Positions 12,101 to 25,502 of a stretch of DNA of 64,000 bases are shown piece after piece. Source of the DNA: Galbula dea (taxonomy: Eukaryota; Chordata; Aves; Piciformes; Galbulidae); assembly GCA_013399015.1 (NCBI GenBank), contig VWZX01010492.1, positions 1-64,000 on the forward strand, in the 5' to 3' direction. The position numbers and the translations under genes were made by a program. The notes under the pieces are model-generated. The model had not been told where the DNA came from. It worked only from the letters and a program-made list of their open reading frames with translations, and made no database searches. Each line of letters begins with the position of its first letter. Positions within the stretch are counted from its first letter, which is position 1.

Positions 12101-13754
12101 GAGACAGAGCCAGCACCATGATTTATTGAGCTGTATGAGCAGGATATTTGGAAGCAAGGCAATTCTGGGCAGCCAGTATGTTTATGCAGGGGCAGAGAGG
12201 AAGGTGCTTCTTGTAGACTTTCATCTCCTGTATCTGTAAACAAGGTGCAGATGGGTAGACTAGAACAGCCCCAAGGCTGCTCTAAATCTCCTCTAAATTA
12301 TTCAAGGATACACAGTGGGACTAAGGCAGGTTGTATCTATCATTGGAGCAAAAGTGATTTGCAAGCATCTTCCTCCTTGTCCAGTTATTTCAACATACAC
12401 TAGTATGACTGTACAAATTCAGAAGACAGAGCTCACACTCTTTTCTTTTCCTCTCCTTTCTGTAGCAGACTCTGCCTTGTTGAACAGTGCTGCCCTAGGG
12501 ATCAGACCAGAGCTCATGCTAATGAACCTCAGGCAATCTGAGCCCCTGCAATGTCCATCTGTCCAGCTGCCCCCCTGCCAGGGACTCCTGCCCCTGCCAA
12601 GGAGACAGGGGAGCAGAACACCTCAGCAGGGAGAGTGAGATCCCTTCACACTGAGACTTCATCCATATGCAAATTATTAAAGCCAAACCAGAGTGCTCAG
12701 CTGACCACATGTGCAACCAATCCACTGTGAATTACTAAATTAAATAGTAAGTTTTTCCTGCCCATTTATTTTCTCCTTTTCTTGTTGTTAGATGCCAGGT
12801 TCAGGGTCAGCTGTCTGAAGAAATTTACCCTGGGCAGAAAAGAGGTTGAGCACATGGCTTTCCCTGCCATGGCTCAAGGCTCTATGAAAACCCATACAGG
12901 TGAAAAAGGATCTGTCAGGGCAATGTTACAAGAAGCAGAACACGCATTCACAGCCTGAGCAAAAGGAAAACTGAGGATGTGGTGTAGTACAGTGTTTGCT
13001 GGGACTGATAATTTCTGGCCAGCCAAGGTCTGAATGGTTTGAAAGGACTTCCTTTGCCATTTGAATGTAGCTCATCATGACTTACAAATGATATGATGCT
13101 GTGATACCATTCCTCACTGTGCAGCTCCACAGGCACATCACAAATAAAATCTGCACCACGTTAAAAAGAGAGCTGAAAATCAGCTCCAAGCATTTATTTT
13201 GTGGCACAAATTCTAACCTCTTCCCAAAGCCAACATGCTGTCTCCCATCATAAATGCTACACATAAATATTATGTAATGGGAACAAGGTGTCAGCTAGAG
13301 GCTTGCAGGCTCTGCTTAGTTCTTCATCTTCCCCTCCCCCTCGTTTCTTGACATAGAACACCATAGTTGTGCTACTATTAGCCTGACTGAAATGTTATTT
13401 TCTAAATAGACGCACTGACACCTAGATCTGCATCAGACAGAGGCATATGATCTGAGGAAGGGTGTGAAAGCCAGGCACAGACTGCTACTGATCGCCAGGG
13501 TCTCTGTAGAACTGAGCTTCCACAATTGTCATTTCTCTTTATACAGAGCATCAGGAAAAACCTCACCATCCCATCACGGATAAGTGTTACTAGAACCACT
13601 CCTGAAGAGCAGCAATTGCACCTCCAGATAGATACTGGAGCCTCTGGCAAGGATTATGTCCTGAGTCTAAACTGGAGACAGGTTATTCTTCGCCTTCACA
13701 TTGGTTTAGTTATCTCAGGTACATCCTAAGACCATGATCGCACACACCTTGGGG
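9134..13754. other. Non-coding stretch, no gene recognised
   Basis: It contains an A-rich run with AAAAC units at 9731-9756 and an alternating purine/pyrimidine palindrome at 10244-10280 (listed separately). A polypyrimidine tract followed by TGTAGCAG near 12440-12470 could pass for a splice acceptor, but the sequence after it encodes nothing recognisable. Otherwise featureless. Confidence 0.6.
10244..10280. repeat. Alternating purine/pyrimidine inverted repeat
   Basis: Arms ACATGTGTG and CACACATGT flank a short centre, and bases 10257-10280 alternate pyrimidine and purine without a break for 24 bases. Such sequence can extrude a cruciform or adopt left-handed (Z) DNA under supercoiling; that is a general property, and nothing here shows it happens in vivo. 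Confidence 0.75.
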
Positions 13755-14300
13755 ATCACAGGCATTCTACCTTTAACTGCTATACGCAGGTATGCCTCCC
13801 TCTCATCTGCTGTTTCCAGCTGTGTATTCCAAACAGCAATTGTTGTTATTCATCCTGGAGGGCTGGATTTTGCACTTTGTGTTGTTTACTTTCATTCCAT
13901 TTCCATTACTTCTGTCCTGAAGGTCACTCAGTTCTCTCTGCATGGTATTCTAGTCCTCCTCTGAACTGACAGTGCCTTCCAAATTTGTGTCATCAACACA
14001 TCTCATAAGCCCACTCCTACTTTTTGAGCCAAAACCAGTCCTTGAGGGCCTCCATTAATAGCCTATCTCCAGCCCAATACTTCCTCTCTTGACACAGCCT
14101 GCTGTCATCTCTGCTTTAACCACTTTTCTAGCCCTCTTGCAGTTTCTCTGCTAATCTCCCTTTTTCTTACCTAAGCAGACACTTTCTCACATGGCACCAA
14201 AACAACTCTTGTACTGAAATCCAGAACACTGTATTTGCTTTGTCTGGATGAAAGAGTCATCTCAAAGAAATCTATTATGTTAGTCTGGCATGACCAGACT
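13755..14300 (-). pseudogene. Fossil CR1 LINE reverse transcriptase
   Basis: Read on the minus strand in pieces, this stretch keeps the order of CR1 RT motifs. At 14290 downward comes CQTNIIDFFE (consensus SCQTN..SFFE). At 14224-14213 is LDFS, the start of the catalytic LDFSKAFD block. Near 13994-13989 is a DD pair in CVDDTNLEGTVSSEED, equivalent to the catalytic YADDT/FADDT box. Then come GMKVNNTKCK and NNNNCCLEYTAGNS. Stops and frameshifts interrupt it, and the tyrosine or phenylalanine before the DD box has become cysteine. Divergence is far greater than in the other CR1 copies, so the insertion is old, possibly predating modern birds. The 5' limit is unclear: sequence up to about 15.1 kb could belong to it, but I could not align it. 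Confidence 0.85.
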
Positions 14301-17300
14301 ATGACCAAACCAGACTAAAAATGGCATTTCCCATTTTCCTGCTTATCTTCCTTCTTTCCTACAAAATCTCTCCTACAGACTTGCACACTGTTGCATACTA
14401 AATGACCCCAAGATAACCAGACCACCTTCTCCTCTTCTTATCCTATTTTGAAAGATGACTATGGTGGTTTTGGTTCTTTAGTCATCTGCTCTGTCCCAAG
14501 TGTCTGGGAAAGGGAATTTCTGATGAGTTGAAGACTTCATGTGCTGCTTCCCCAAAATTCCTGGACTGGAGATTAACCTGTCCCCTTCAATACAAGTTTG
14601 ATGTGTCACTTGGAGTTCTATCACCACAAGACTAATTCCCTCTGGCCACACTGTGTCTTTCTCTGTTGTCATTGTGCATAAAAGGAAACAAAAGGCATGG
14701 TGTGTCAGTTTCAGGAAAGTTCATTACTCATCTCCACCCTGCGATAATGCAGGGCTGTCCCCTTGCTGCTTCTGTGCTCAATGCCTAGTTGCATGGCTGA
14801 ACAATTTCTTGGTATTTGTTTTATTTCCTCTGGAAGGTCTAACACAGCTTGACTTTTGGCAATTTGTACTTTATTTCTGCACTTTGACCCCTTAAGATGC
14901 TGCTTTCTCAGTCGTTTAGTCTTTCTTCTCATTTCTTTTAGCCTCCCTTTTATTATCCATGTGATTTTTAAGGGGGATTTTTTACTCAGTTCCTTCCTAC
15001 AAGGTCCCCTCCTACATTTACCCTTACTTAGGAAACAAGTTCCAGATATTTTTTGGACCTCTGACTCAAAGCAATCTCAATTTTAAGAAGGTGTTGCTAT
15101 TCAGCCTACATCAATAAGGGAACCAATCTTTCCTGAGGTAATTCATCTTCATATTTTTCATAAATCTATCATTGTCCCTCACAGTCTTATTTCATTCCTG
15201 ACTTTTCCTGATCGGTGCAGAGCTTGAAATACCTTTGGTCCAGTCAAGACTTCTGTGCCTGTACAAAAATGGGGGATTCCAGAGACATAGAACAATACCA
15301 TAGGTAGTAGAACTCATCCTGATAACCTTATAAAAGCAGGATACACATATTGACCAGAAGTGACCTATCAAGCTAAATTATTTGCATCACTTTAAATCAG
15401 TCCCCAAGTGTGGGAGTGGATCTTAGCTGGATGCCATACCAATGAACACTGGAAAGGAAAAGGATCCACCTCTCTCACAGGAAAAAAATAAAGCATTTCC
15501 TCCTTAGCATTACTAAGTTGTCATGTGGGACTGCAAATGCACCCTCAGCAGACAACTGGGTAAGAAAGTACCAGTTTTACATAGCTACATTTGAGAAAAG
15601 ACCATACCTAAAGAATCCTTAATGCTTTCAAGTATGTAAATCCCATGGAATCACCCAAAACTCAGTATTCACCTTCCATGCCAAAAAGTGCAAAAATGAT
15701 TGAAAGAGTTCTTTCTTCTGCTTGACTTGCTGCTACTCAGAGGTTGGAATAGAAGTATGGAACAGCACCAAGGACAAAAGTACCTGGGTACTTAGCAAGG
15801 GTCCCTATTATGAGAGATAACCAGTGAAAGTAATGAGAAGAGTTAAATTTCATCTTTGTTGTTTATGTCCAGATCTAACCCAAAGTAGAGCAACAGAGAA
15901 GGACTGAACTGTTCTCCATCTAAAAGAATTAGCACAGGCCAGCACACAGAATGCCAAAGCCCTAACAGGTGTATGCTATTTTAAGCAGAACTGTCTGAGA
16001 TGGAACACTCAGCCTTGTCATATGGAGCTCAAATCTGCCTGGCCCTGGCTGGTGAGATGAAGGTACAGGGAAACAAGCCTAAGCACAGCTGGTAGCAGGA
16101 TGGGGCAGAACTGTGCTCCTGAGGTTCATAAGAACCCATGGGCTACACCCCTTGAGCTCTACACCAGAAAGGAAAGAGGAACATAGTGTTGCTTTGGTCC
16201 AGGCACACTGTCCAGCTGGGTTGCTTGAGTCTTTTCCAAGGAATGTTCTCAAGGGAGCACTAGGAGAACATCCTGCCTCTCTGAGGCGTCACAGCTAAAG
16301 CACTTCACATGCACAGCATGAAACACGAGGTCCAGAGCAAGGTTGTGCACAAAATGAGATAACTAGCCCCAGAAAAATACCTTCAGCTAACCCATGCGTT
16401 TGCCTGAATCACTGCTGCTTACACATCCCATGTCTTTGGGAAGATCCTTATGAGTCGCTAGACTGTGAGCTCCAAGCTCCTATCAGTAACCGCATTGGAG
16501 GACCCCACATCATCATGGCCATGTTATTTCACACAATTCCCCCTTAGTTAGACAAAGCACTATCTTATCTAAGAGGATGCAAGCCAGTCTCTACTAGAAG
16601 TGGATACTCACTGCAGAGCAGTATTTTTTCAGGCAATTTTTAAAAGCACAAATAAAGATTCAGCTCCTAAGCCTCCAAACTTATGCTTCCCTACCCCTGC
16701 TGCTTTTCTATCTCCTGAATATGTGCTGGTTTGTTTCTTTTTTTCCTTTCTCTGCAGGTGGAAAAAGAAACAGCACAGACAGTACACTAAATTTTGCCCT
16801 ATCACATAGACATCCATTTGTTAATTTGCACTCAGTATGCCAAAAAAAAAAATAAATCTTGCTGCTGTAGCACTGGCAGCTCCATAAATTTCAGAGAGGC
16901 TGCTGCTGCCCTGGATCACTCCAGGAAGAAGTGTGTTTGAGTGCATGTGTAGGGCTTTCTCTCCTTTCTCTTCTCTCTCTGTTGGCTACAGAGGGAGCCA
17001 GAGGAGCCAGAGGCCAAAATTAGAAGGTTAAAACTATTTATGCATGTGCCCACCACCCACTGAAATAATGAGAAGTTTGAGTGCCTCCCTGGTTAGAGAG
17101 AAATTAAATGTGCTGTTTAATCCAAGTGTCTGAATTCAAACCTATGCAAGAAGAGGCTGTGTCGATTTTGCTCGCAGGGAGCCCCCTGCAAAATGCAAAC
17201 TCCTGCTCTGCCTGGATCCTGGTACAAAGGTTTGGACTCAGGAAGTGAGTTTTGTGGTCAAGAAAAACATCAGGTTCTGCACAGTTTGAAGCTACCTGCA

Positions 17301-17595
17301 TGTGCCCAGCCAGCCCGCACATCACACACATTGTCTGTCTGTGGAAAGGCAGAGGTGAGCTGCCACCGGCGGCACAGAGCAGTGCAGGGACAGGTGCCTC
17401 CTGTGCCTGGTGCGAGGGAAGCAGAAGGTGAGCCCCTTTCAAGCTGCTGGAGACCAGCTTGTTGCTCTGATGTATTCCCTCTCAAATGGTGTCTGAAAGC
17501 AGGACAAAGAAGTCTGACCATGATTCACCTATCTGTATTTCTGATTTTATTCCCTCAAGCTTTTGGTGGCTTTGAAGGCTGCTGGCCTCAAAACA
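14301..17595. other. Non-coding stretch next to the CR1 fossil
   Basis: Bases 14301-15100 are pyrimidine-rich and could be more of the decayed CR1 copy, but no motif confirms this. The rest has no recognised gene. A short A run lies at 16842-16851. A CT tract ending in CTGCAG at about 16730-16758 imitates an acceptor site but is followed by no recognisable coding sequence. Confidence 0.5.
16456..16508 (+). mobile_element. Possible short amniote SINE/LINE relic
   Basis: The phrase GCTAGACTGTGAGCTCC followed at a distance by ATTGGAGGACCCCA resembles an old amniote repeat reading 'TTAGACTGTAAGCTC ... CAATGGGGTCC'. Only two short blocks match, so this is a weak call. Confidence 0.25.
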
Positions 17596-17712
17596 ATCAT
17601 AGAATCATAGAATCAGAGTTGGAAGAGACCTTGCCCATCATCTCATTCCAACTCCCCTGCCTGGCAGGGAGACCATCCACTAGATCAGGTTGCCCAGGGC
17701 CCCATCAAGCCT
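17596..17712 (-). mobile_element. CR1 LINE 3' tail fragment
   Basis: About 117 bp of a CR1 3' end on the minus strand. The ATTCTATG tail repeat is at the low-coordinate end, followed by the CR1 signature complementary to GTTGGAAGAGACCTT, a CCCTGCC/GGCAGGG-like hairpin at about 17655-17669, and a remnant of the last ORF2 codons (AGATCAGGTTGCCCAGGGC region). It is truncated at about 17712 and carries no useful coding sequence. The long plus-strand frame across it is an artefact. Confidence 0.9.
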
Positions 17713-20700
17713 TTACATTTAGGAAATATGCTGGAAGAAAGCAACGACTTGCAAATATTTTTAACTCCTCAAGGATCATTCTAAATCCATGACATGATTT
17801 TCATTCAGAGCTTGACACTGGCTGAAATGGGGCATGTGCAGATTCACTGCATGTACTAAACCTCCAGCCTTCTCCCAAGGTGTCTCTGAAGCTCATTTAC
17901 TGCCCATTTTTTTCCCCACCCAAAGGGTGGGATAAATTTCGTGTCTTGTCTGGCTTTAATTTCAGGTAGTGCTATTAGAATCTCCAGCATTGTGGTGGGA
18001 AATTGGCTGGAAACATCCCTGTCAGGGCCAGGGACACTGCCCTCCCGGGGGCTGGTTTGCCACAGCACAGGCAGAGTGTGCTACTGATGTGAAATGCTAT
18101 TTGAAGTATGGAAACAGCCAGCATTTTTGCTCTGTGTCCAAGACAAGCTGTCCTTTCTGCCACTTCCCTGGGACCCACCCTGTGGAACTGATGTGAGGGT
18201 TTCACTCCAGTCCCAGACTGAGTCATCCAAGACCAAACCCTAATCTGGGATGAACCCATGTAATTCTGTTGAGGCAACACAGCTGAACAGGTGTAAGCCA
18301 GAGAAGAACTGAAAACTAACCTTCAGCCAGCATCTCAAATCTAAGTCTGGTTTATCCCATGTTTTCCTTTTGTGGCCCCATTTTGCCAGATGCTGAACGG
18401 CTGCAGTTTTGCTCAGGTTCAGCCACCATACAGGGAACTTGGTATAGCCCAGGGACTGTAGTGAGGACCTCATGCACTCCTGGGCCCTAAAGCTGCCTAA
18501 AAAAATCCTCAGGGACAATTTTCTAAAAGCTCAGCTCAGGTGCCAGAGCCTTACAAAGTTTTCATTATAAATCTTGCGGAAAATCTGACAACATGGAGAA
18601 GTGACTGAAGTGGAGCAGATCTCATTTTCAGTGTGCCTATTTTCAAGTCCTTTTTTTAGGATATTGGACTTTTATCCGGCAGTTGGTAGCTAATTAACAC
18701 AGGTCTGAAAAAAACCAAAACCCAAACACATGACCCCTACTCTATCTAACTGATCATCTGAGAGGGCAACAGCATCAAACTACTTTCCTTCAGATGACAT
18801 GTCAAGTGGATGGTATCTTGCAAGCCAAAGACATAAACACTAACTCACCCACATCATTTTATTACTGACTAAAATAAAACCATATGATGTTTCTGTATCA
18901 GTGCCTGAAAAATTAATTCACTAGATTCTGGCAACTTAGAGTGTCCCTAACACTTTTATCCATACCCATATAAAGTCCAATTAAAATGGTGGTAGTTATT
19001 TTAAAGGAGTAACAGGAAAGCAGCTCCCCTGAACAGAAGTTACCTCAGCTGCTTGCCATTACTGCCATCCATGATAACTCAGAAAAGGTTCAAAATGTAA
19101 CATATAGAATAAACTAGATTTTATAGGTCATATTCAACAGGCAGTGAAGTAAATGAAAGGACTCAAATGTACTTCAGTGCATTTTGGAGCAGCCTCTGTG
19201 CTTCACACCTAACATTACAGCTACACACTCAAATGCTACCGACACTGGCTATCACTCACAACACAGAAACAGTGCTTTTCAGGGGTGGCAGCACAGTCAA
19301 GGTACTGTCTACCCAGAAGACAATTGCTTCCATCTGTTCCAAAGAGCAACACTGCTTAGTTATAGTTACATCCTTCTATAAGAAGAATAGCAGCAGAAAT
19401 ATATGAATTCTGGCTACAGTACCAGTTTACAAAACTACTGCTACTGAGCATAAGTCGATTTTTCCAGGCAACAGAGCAAAATAGAAATTATCTACAAACC
19501 TTGCTATCCCAACCAGCATATCTGAGAATAAAACATCATGATTTATGGAATATCTTGCCATCCAGGGATCTCAAGATATTGTACAAGTGAGAATGAGCTT
19601 GGTCTCCTCTCCTGTTCCCTCCTCTGCACAGGGAGACAAGGTGGTGCTCATGTTGCTGAATGACTTGCCACTTCTGAGGAGCACAGCCAGGAACAGGATC
19701 TGCCATTGGTGTTGTCCTGTTGCTATTTTCTTCCATGGTACTGCCTGTCACTCTCAGCTGGATCTGCTACTGCTCAGAGTCTTACGGAGCCAGGCTAGCA
19801 GGCAGTGTTTCTTGCTATCCATCATATATCCTGTAGTTAGAAACAGCTGTTTGTGCACAACACCTTAGAATTAAAATGATCGGAAAAGTCAGTGAGACTG
19901 AAAGGTCTGGAACAAAAGGCCTTCAGTGCCTAAGCTTAGGAAATGTCTTGTAGCTAAATCCTACAGGTGAGGCACCGGAAGAGCACTGTCACACACAACT
20001 GCAGGGTGAAACAAGAAGGTCAGGGTAAGACTTGGTGTTGCATGCCTTGACATCTGAGGAAGGGGTTGGGATAAGCCAGGTCTGTAACACTTGGGCCCAT
20101 CATGCAGCCCTGCTCTGGTGCTCAGGTGGTGGTGGGGTCTGTTGTATGTACCCACAGCACCCTCTGTCTCTACTCAGCTCTGCCTCTGGCGAGCCACTTG
20201 CTCCTCATTCCACAGTCGCCTGGTACCCTTCAAACCCACACGCTCACTTCCTGCTGTTCGCTTGCCTTGCCACTAATGAGTCCATGGACTACAACAAATT
20301 GTTTCTTTTCAAGGCTTCTCTGGGACTTCTAGTTCTCCAGACCCAGGACCTGCTGGGTGAACTGTTTCTTAGCCATGACAAGATGCTGCCTCCTGGCTCC
20401 TGTCATTAATGGTGCTGTCCCTTGCTGGCTATGCAGTAAAGAGGGTGAGATGTCCGGTTGCTTTCCCCCCAGGCACATGTTGCCATGCCATCCAGTGGCA
20501 AATCTTTATGTTTTTGAAAGCTAGGGTCTATTCACAATTCTATGCATTTAGGTCATTGAACAGCTGTGAGTTTTTTTAGAGAACAATTCTGACTGCAGCA
20601 TGTTGATGTGCCTGCTGCTGTGACCTACACCCACTGCTTCACGCTGACTCTGGTGGCATCTCTGTGCATCTGTTTTGCCTCCTCACTCTCAGCCATCGCT

Positions 20701-23700
20701 GGCCTCCACGTGAAATGAGAGATGTGATGTCGAAGTGTGTATGAGAAAACCCTCAGACTTAAGAGTTTCAAAATGCAATTAAGATGTTCAGAATTCATGA
20801 GAATTTATAGGCTATAAAATCAAATACATCTGGCCATTTTCTGAGCCAAGAAGACACCAGACAGATGCTATTGACAAGGAACAACTACTTAGGATTTTCA
20901 TTCATGGTAAAATGTTCAGTAATATAACCACAGCCAAGAGAAAGCTACATAATTTCTCATTGCAGTTATTTTCAATAAAGGATGTCATTTTTGTTCTCAG
21001 CCTGATCTTTGGCACCAAGGTAGAACTGTACTAGAAATATAGCAGTAAAACGCAGTTAGCCATTCCATGTAGCAATGGCAGCTTCACATCCATTCAGCTC
21101 TAATAAAAAATGGTAGGGTTTTGAATTGACAAGAAATCATAGATTAAGATGCCTACCAGAAACAAATACCAGTTTTATATTTTTGATGCTTTCCCAGGGA
21201 ACACTTTATATTGTAGCCTCTCTGCTTGCTCTTTTTTCTCCTCCTCATTCCACCAAAGGGGTTCATTTTTGACCATGGTCAAAATGTCATTACCTGCTAT
21301 TTAACCCTGTGGACTGTCTTGAGCAACCTGGCAAATATGAAAAATCAAGGTTTGCTTTTTGATCTTTTCCTTGAGAATCTTGAACAGAAACTCCTTTTCT
21401 TTTCCCTCAGAAGCAACTATCTTGATTCTTATTTTTAAGTTTCACTTCTTTCAGCAACAAGGAATGGAAGATTAAAGAAACAGGATATGGTTTATAGAAC
21501 TTTTTTCCACGGGTGTGCCCTATATGGCAGACTGTGTCCCTGGAACACCTTGGCTCAAATGTAGGAGCTGTGGGTGTGGTGATTATTTCCTGGCACAAGG
21601 AGGGATTTCAGGAAAGCACTGACTTCTGCCTTCTCCACCCAGACAGGTTCCTGACCTCTACTTACAAGTGACAAGAGCCCTGGTGTGCATAAATCCTGCA
21701 GGATTCTCTAAGCAAAACCACTTACAGTGTTTGCATTGTAAGACTGTTCTCTTGAAAGCCTAAGCGTATGTGTGGCATGCCTGAGGGTACCCAGCTCTGA
21801 ATTATAGAGTGCCTTGTGAGCAGTCCTGGCATTTGGTCTGCAGATACTCCCCTGCCTCCCTCCCCATTTCCCACTTCGTTTAAATTCAGCTTTTCAAAAG
21901 CTCGTTACCAAAAATACCCTGATAGATCTGTGGTGGTGCTGACTAGCCCTAGCTTTGCAAAAGAGAGTGAAAGATCACTTTATAGACTTCAGCTTCTTCC
22001 TGGAATTGCTGCTTTTTCCCTTTCACTTTCCCCCCCCGCCTTTCCTGGCAGATATATTTCAGAAAGGAAAAAAGAGTGTATGAATTTATTGCTGTATGGG
22101 TAGCCACAGAGATCAAAGAGCTTTCTCCACTGAACAGGTGTGGCACAGAAATTGCCAATTCTTGCCCTTCTGTGTCTAAGAAGTGTGCTGAGGGAGTATA
22201 TTTGTTGGGCAAGACCTTGGACAGCCAAGCCTGGAGAGAGCCTGAACTAGAACAAGTCACACTGAAGAGGGAGCGCAGACCCAGGAACTATGCATCCAGA
22301 TCAAGCTCAGCTAAGTGGTCTGACACAGTTTAGAAGTGACAATAAGCTAATTCTAGGCCCATTCCTTTCCACATACCTGGCTTCTCCTGGGGGCTTTGCA
22401 AGATAACCATGATGACAGTAAGTAGATCACCACAGGGCAAGGAAACTATGGTGGAGAAGAGAAGCCCAGGAGCAAGAGGAGCATGAGATGGAAGAGGACA
22501 GACCACATTTCAGGTGCATACCAGAAAAAAAACTGCTGAGGGGCTGCATCTTCTGGTGTCTACCAGCATCAAGGGGCCCATGGTTTGACCCGTGGCAGTG
22601 GAGCTGTTACAGAGAGCTTTTAAGTCTTAAGAGGATCTTGGGAAACACATTCACATTCATGGCTTGGGCCAGCACAGGGGATTCATTGGGGTTAAAGCAG
22701 TCAGGCAGACAGCCTGGTCTTTGGAAGCATCAGAGTTTAAATGGGCTTGAATAGAGCCCTGCCTTTATTTCACCATGTCCTGGAAAAGGAGAAGCTTAGA
22801 GAGATCAGGGCAGAAACAGCTGGGTCTGAGAGAAGGAAAGTACCTCCTGTTTTATAGACTTTCTTCTGCCAAATACCACATTTTTGTCGGAAAAGATTTG
22901 GCCATTATACCTGTTCCAAAGATAGTTGCAAGATTTGAGGGAAAATGATGGGTAAAGTGTATTTTTTGTTTTGTTTTTCTTTTTCTTGATTCATGCTCAA
23001 ACTTTCCCAAAATAGTCACTCTTGGAAAGAGAACAACTCTGGAAAAAGTTCAGCCAAAAAGGCTAAAGTTTATGAAAACAATAAATAACTGAAACTGGGC
23101 CTTTAGAATGGAAATGTTTAGATTAACTTAATATTAGTGCTTCAGCATATAGGTGCTTCACTGGATTTTGAGTCAGATATATAGAATACAGGAAATGAGT
23201 GGGAGAAAAATCACTGAAGAGAGGAAGAAACAGGGAGAAGATGTCATGTACAGTACGTGATAGTGATAGAGTTGGCTTTGACCATTGACACATCCTCACC
23301 CTTCCAGTGACTCATCTTTGGTGGGTGAAGTGAATTACAACTGAAAGTGGAAAAGTTTTGTACAATTTATACCAAAAGTTGCAAAAATCTAAGTCTCCAA
23401 CAGATCAGTTAGATTCAAATCAGATTAGGTGCTATTGAGTGCAAAAGCATTTAACATTGTGCTTCATTAGTTCTTGGTAAGCCCACAGTCAGGCACCCTC
23501 TCTGGCTGTGCAGTGAGGGAGGTGAAAACAGAGAATGAAATAATGGCAGTAGTTTAATTTGCTGAAGGTTGTAGACTGACAACATTGACAACAAAGGCAT
23601 CAGTAAAATTGAGAGAGAAGTGAGGGCTAATAGATAAAATTAGAGCTCATAGATGGTTTGATATAGCCTTTGATTTGTTACTACTATATTTTAAGGAATG

Positions 23701-24815
23701 CTCTTGCTTACTGGTGATGAATGCTCCTTGGAAATGTCTGTGTGTGCAGCTTTGTTGGTTACTTTGTTGGTTACAGAGAAATACTTGAGCCTTCTGTTCA
23801 GCAACTCATAAAACAATAAACCCAGAGCTTTCAAAATGCCTACCCAAAAGAATTTGATGTGTACACATCAGGGCTCAGAAAACTCATGCGAGCTTCCTCC
23901 TCCTATTAATTTTCTATTGACAAATGTTTACAAAAGCAAACAGAAAATTACAACTATTTATCTTATTTTCCTGAGTTTGATTGATGTGAATGCCTGTGCA
24001 TATTATTTGCAGTATTTGCCTTCTCTCTGGCAAGGATGTTTGATGTTCCTCACAGTTCAGCATGAGTAATTCCTCCAAAAGGAAAGACTTTGGGGTTAAT
24101 AATGGATAAAAATGGCTGAGCTCTGGGTTCCTCTGTGTCTGTATTAGTGTCTTCAATTTAATAAAGCATGGCCAAAACCTGAACGATTGCAGATGTTTTG
24201 TGTTGCAGCCATCAGCCAACCTCTCTCTCTTGGCTCACCCCTGGATGGAGGAAAGCAGAAGTATACCTGGCACTGCAGACAAGCAGATGATAATATGAAA
24301 TCTCACTGATAAAACGCTGTTTTGCCTTCAGAGACAGAGCAGATGGATGCAGTGAGGCTATGGCAGCTACCTTCCATTCCATCCAGGGCATGCAGCTAGG
24401 ACTGTGAAGGATTGTTATGAGCTCAGCTTTCTGCTTCATGGGATTTGGAAACAATTATCACCTGTCTGCACAGAAACCACATATTTCTCTTGAGTCTTCT
24501 CTTTGGTTTCCATAGTGGTGATCTTCACAGAAAGTAACACTTCCTGTGAAATTGTCACCTTTGGCAACCACTGGAACTCCAGGCTTCCCTCAGTGACCAT
24601 CAACCTGGACCTTGGTCTGCCCTCTGCTCCTTTTGCACAGACTTCAACAGAACCCAGTCTGACTCTCAGAAGATAAGATCAAAATGTGCTTTTCCCGTTA
24701 CTTATGGCCAATGGTCTAAAAGAAGAATAACTTGCCAGAAGCATGTGAAAGCCTTTGACCCTGGGGCCAAAATGGGATAGTTGAAGGTCTGGCAGGAAGT
24801 ATGCACCCATGTGTA
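17713..24815. other. Non-coding stretch with one SINE relic
   Basis: Apart from the relic at 19555-19705, I recognise nothing. A 12-bp unit, TTTGTTGGTTAC, is tandemly doubled at about 23751-23774. The frames in this interval are short and match no family. Confidence 0.55.
19555..19705 (-). mobile_element. Probable MIR-type SINE relic
   Basis: On the plus strand the order is GATCTCAAGATATTGTACAA, a CTC/CCTCTGCACAGGGAGAC block, GAATGACTTGCC, then CACAGCCAGGAACAGGATCT. This parallels the reverse complement of MIR-like SINEs (a 'CTCAAAGCGCTTTACA' block, 'CAGATGGGGAAACTGAGGCACAG', 'TGACTTGCCCAAGG', 'CAGAGCCAGGA'). Identity is low, and I could not delimit the ends well. Confidence 0.42.
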
Positions 24816-24851
24816 ACCAGGGAGTGGATGGAAGGCCCTGGAAGTATGACT

Positions 24852-25500
24852 AACCTGATCTCCTTCTATGATGGGGTAACTTGCTTATAAGGTGAAGGAA
24901 AGGCTGTGGATGTTGTCTACCTTGACTTTAGCAAGGCGTTTGACACAGTTTCCCACAGCATTCTCCTAGAGAAACTGGCTGCTCGTGGCTTGGATGAGCA
25001 CACACTTGGCTGGATCAAAAACTGGTTGGATGGCCGAGTCCAGAGGGTTGTGCTCAATGGAGTCAAGTCTGGTTGGCTGCCCGTCACGAGCGGTGTCCCT
25101 CAGGGGTCAGTGTTGGGACCTCTCCTGTTCAACATCTTTATTGATGACTTGGATGAGGGGATAGAGTGCACCCTTAGTAAGTTTGCAGATGACACTAAGC
25201 TGGGTGGGAGTGTCGATCTGCTTGAGGGTAAGCAGGCTCTGCAGAGGGACCTAGATAGGCTGGGTCTATGGGCAGAGGTCAATGGTATGAGTTTCAATAA
25301 GGCTAAATGTAGAGTCCTGCATTTTGGGCGTATCAACCCCCAGCAGCACTACAGGTTCGGGAAGGTGTGGCTGGAGAGCTCCCCAGCAGAGAAGGACCTG
25401 GGGGTGCTGATTGACAGCCGGCTGAACATGAGTCAGCAGTGTGCCCAGGTGTCTAAGAAGGCCAATGGCATCCTGGCTTGCATCAGGAATAGTGTGACCA
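24852..25500 (+). pseudogene. CR1 ORF2 reverse transcriptase domain (remnant)
   Basis: This encodes the RT that copies CR1 RNA at a nicked target. Visible in order are NLISFYDGVTC, a premature TAA stop at 24888-24890, then an open run of about 200 codons with LDFSKAFDTVSH (RT block with the first catalytic Asp), TSGVPQGSVLGPLLF, KFADDTKLGG (catalytic DD), FNKAKC.VLHFG, EKDLGVLIDS and QCAQVSKKANGILACIRNS. The catalytic residues are intact, but the TAA stop, the missing N-terminal endonuclease and the lost segment after it make it non-functional. The sequence downstream of the N resumes CR1 ORF2 with a disrupted frame (stops follow quickly). Confidence 0.93.
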
Positions 25501-25501
25501 G

Positions 25502-25502
25502 N
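25502..25502. other. Single ambiguous base (N)
   Basis: This is the only ambiguous base I noticed in the window. It sits at the junction between two CR1 parts that are about 0.3 kb apart in the family consensus, so it may mark an assembly join rather than a plain base-call problem. Confidence 0.95.

Noticed and set aside
16730..16810. Pyrimidine tract plus CTGCAG followed by an open frame, as a possible exon start
   Set aside because: The coding part is short and unrecognisable, and no donor site or conservation evidence is available.
17193..17792. 199-codon plus-strand open frame
   Set aside because: It runs through a CR1 tail lying on the opposite strand, has no recognisable domain, and other frames overlap it. 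Most likely chance.
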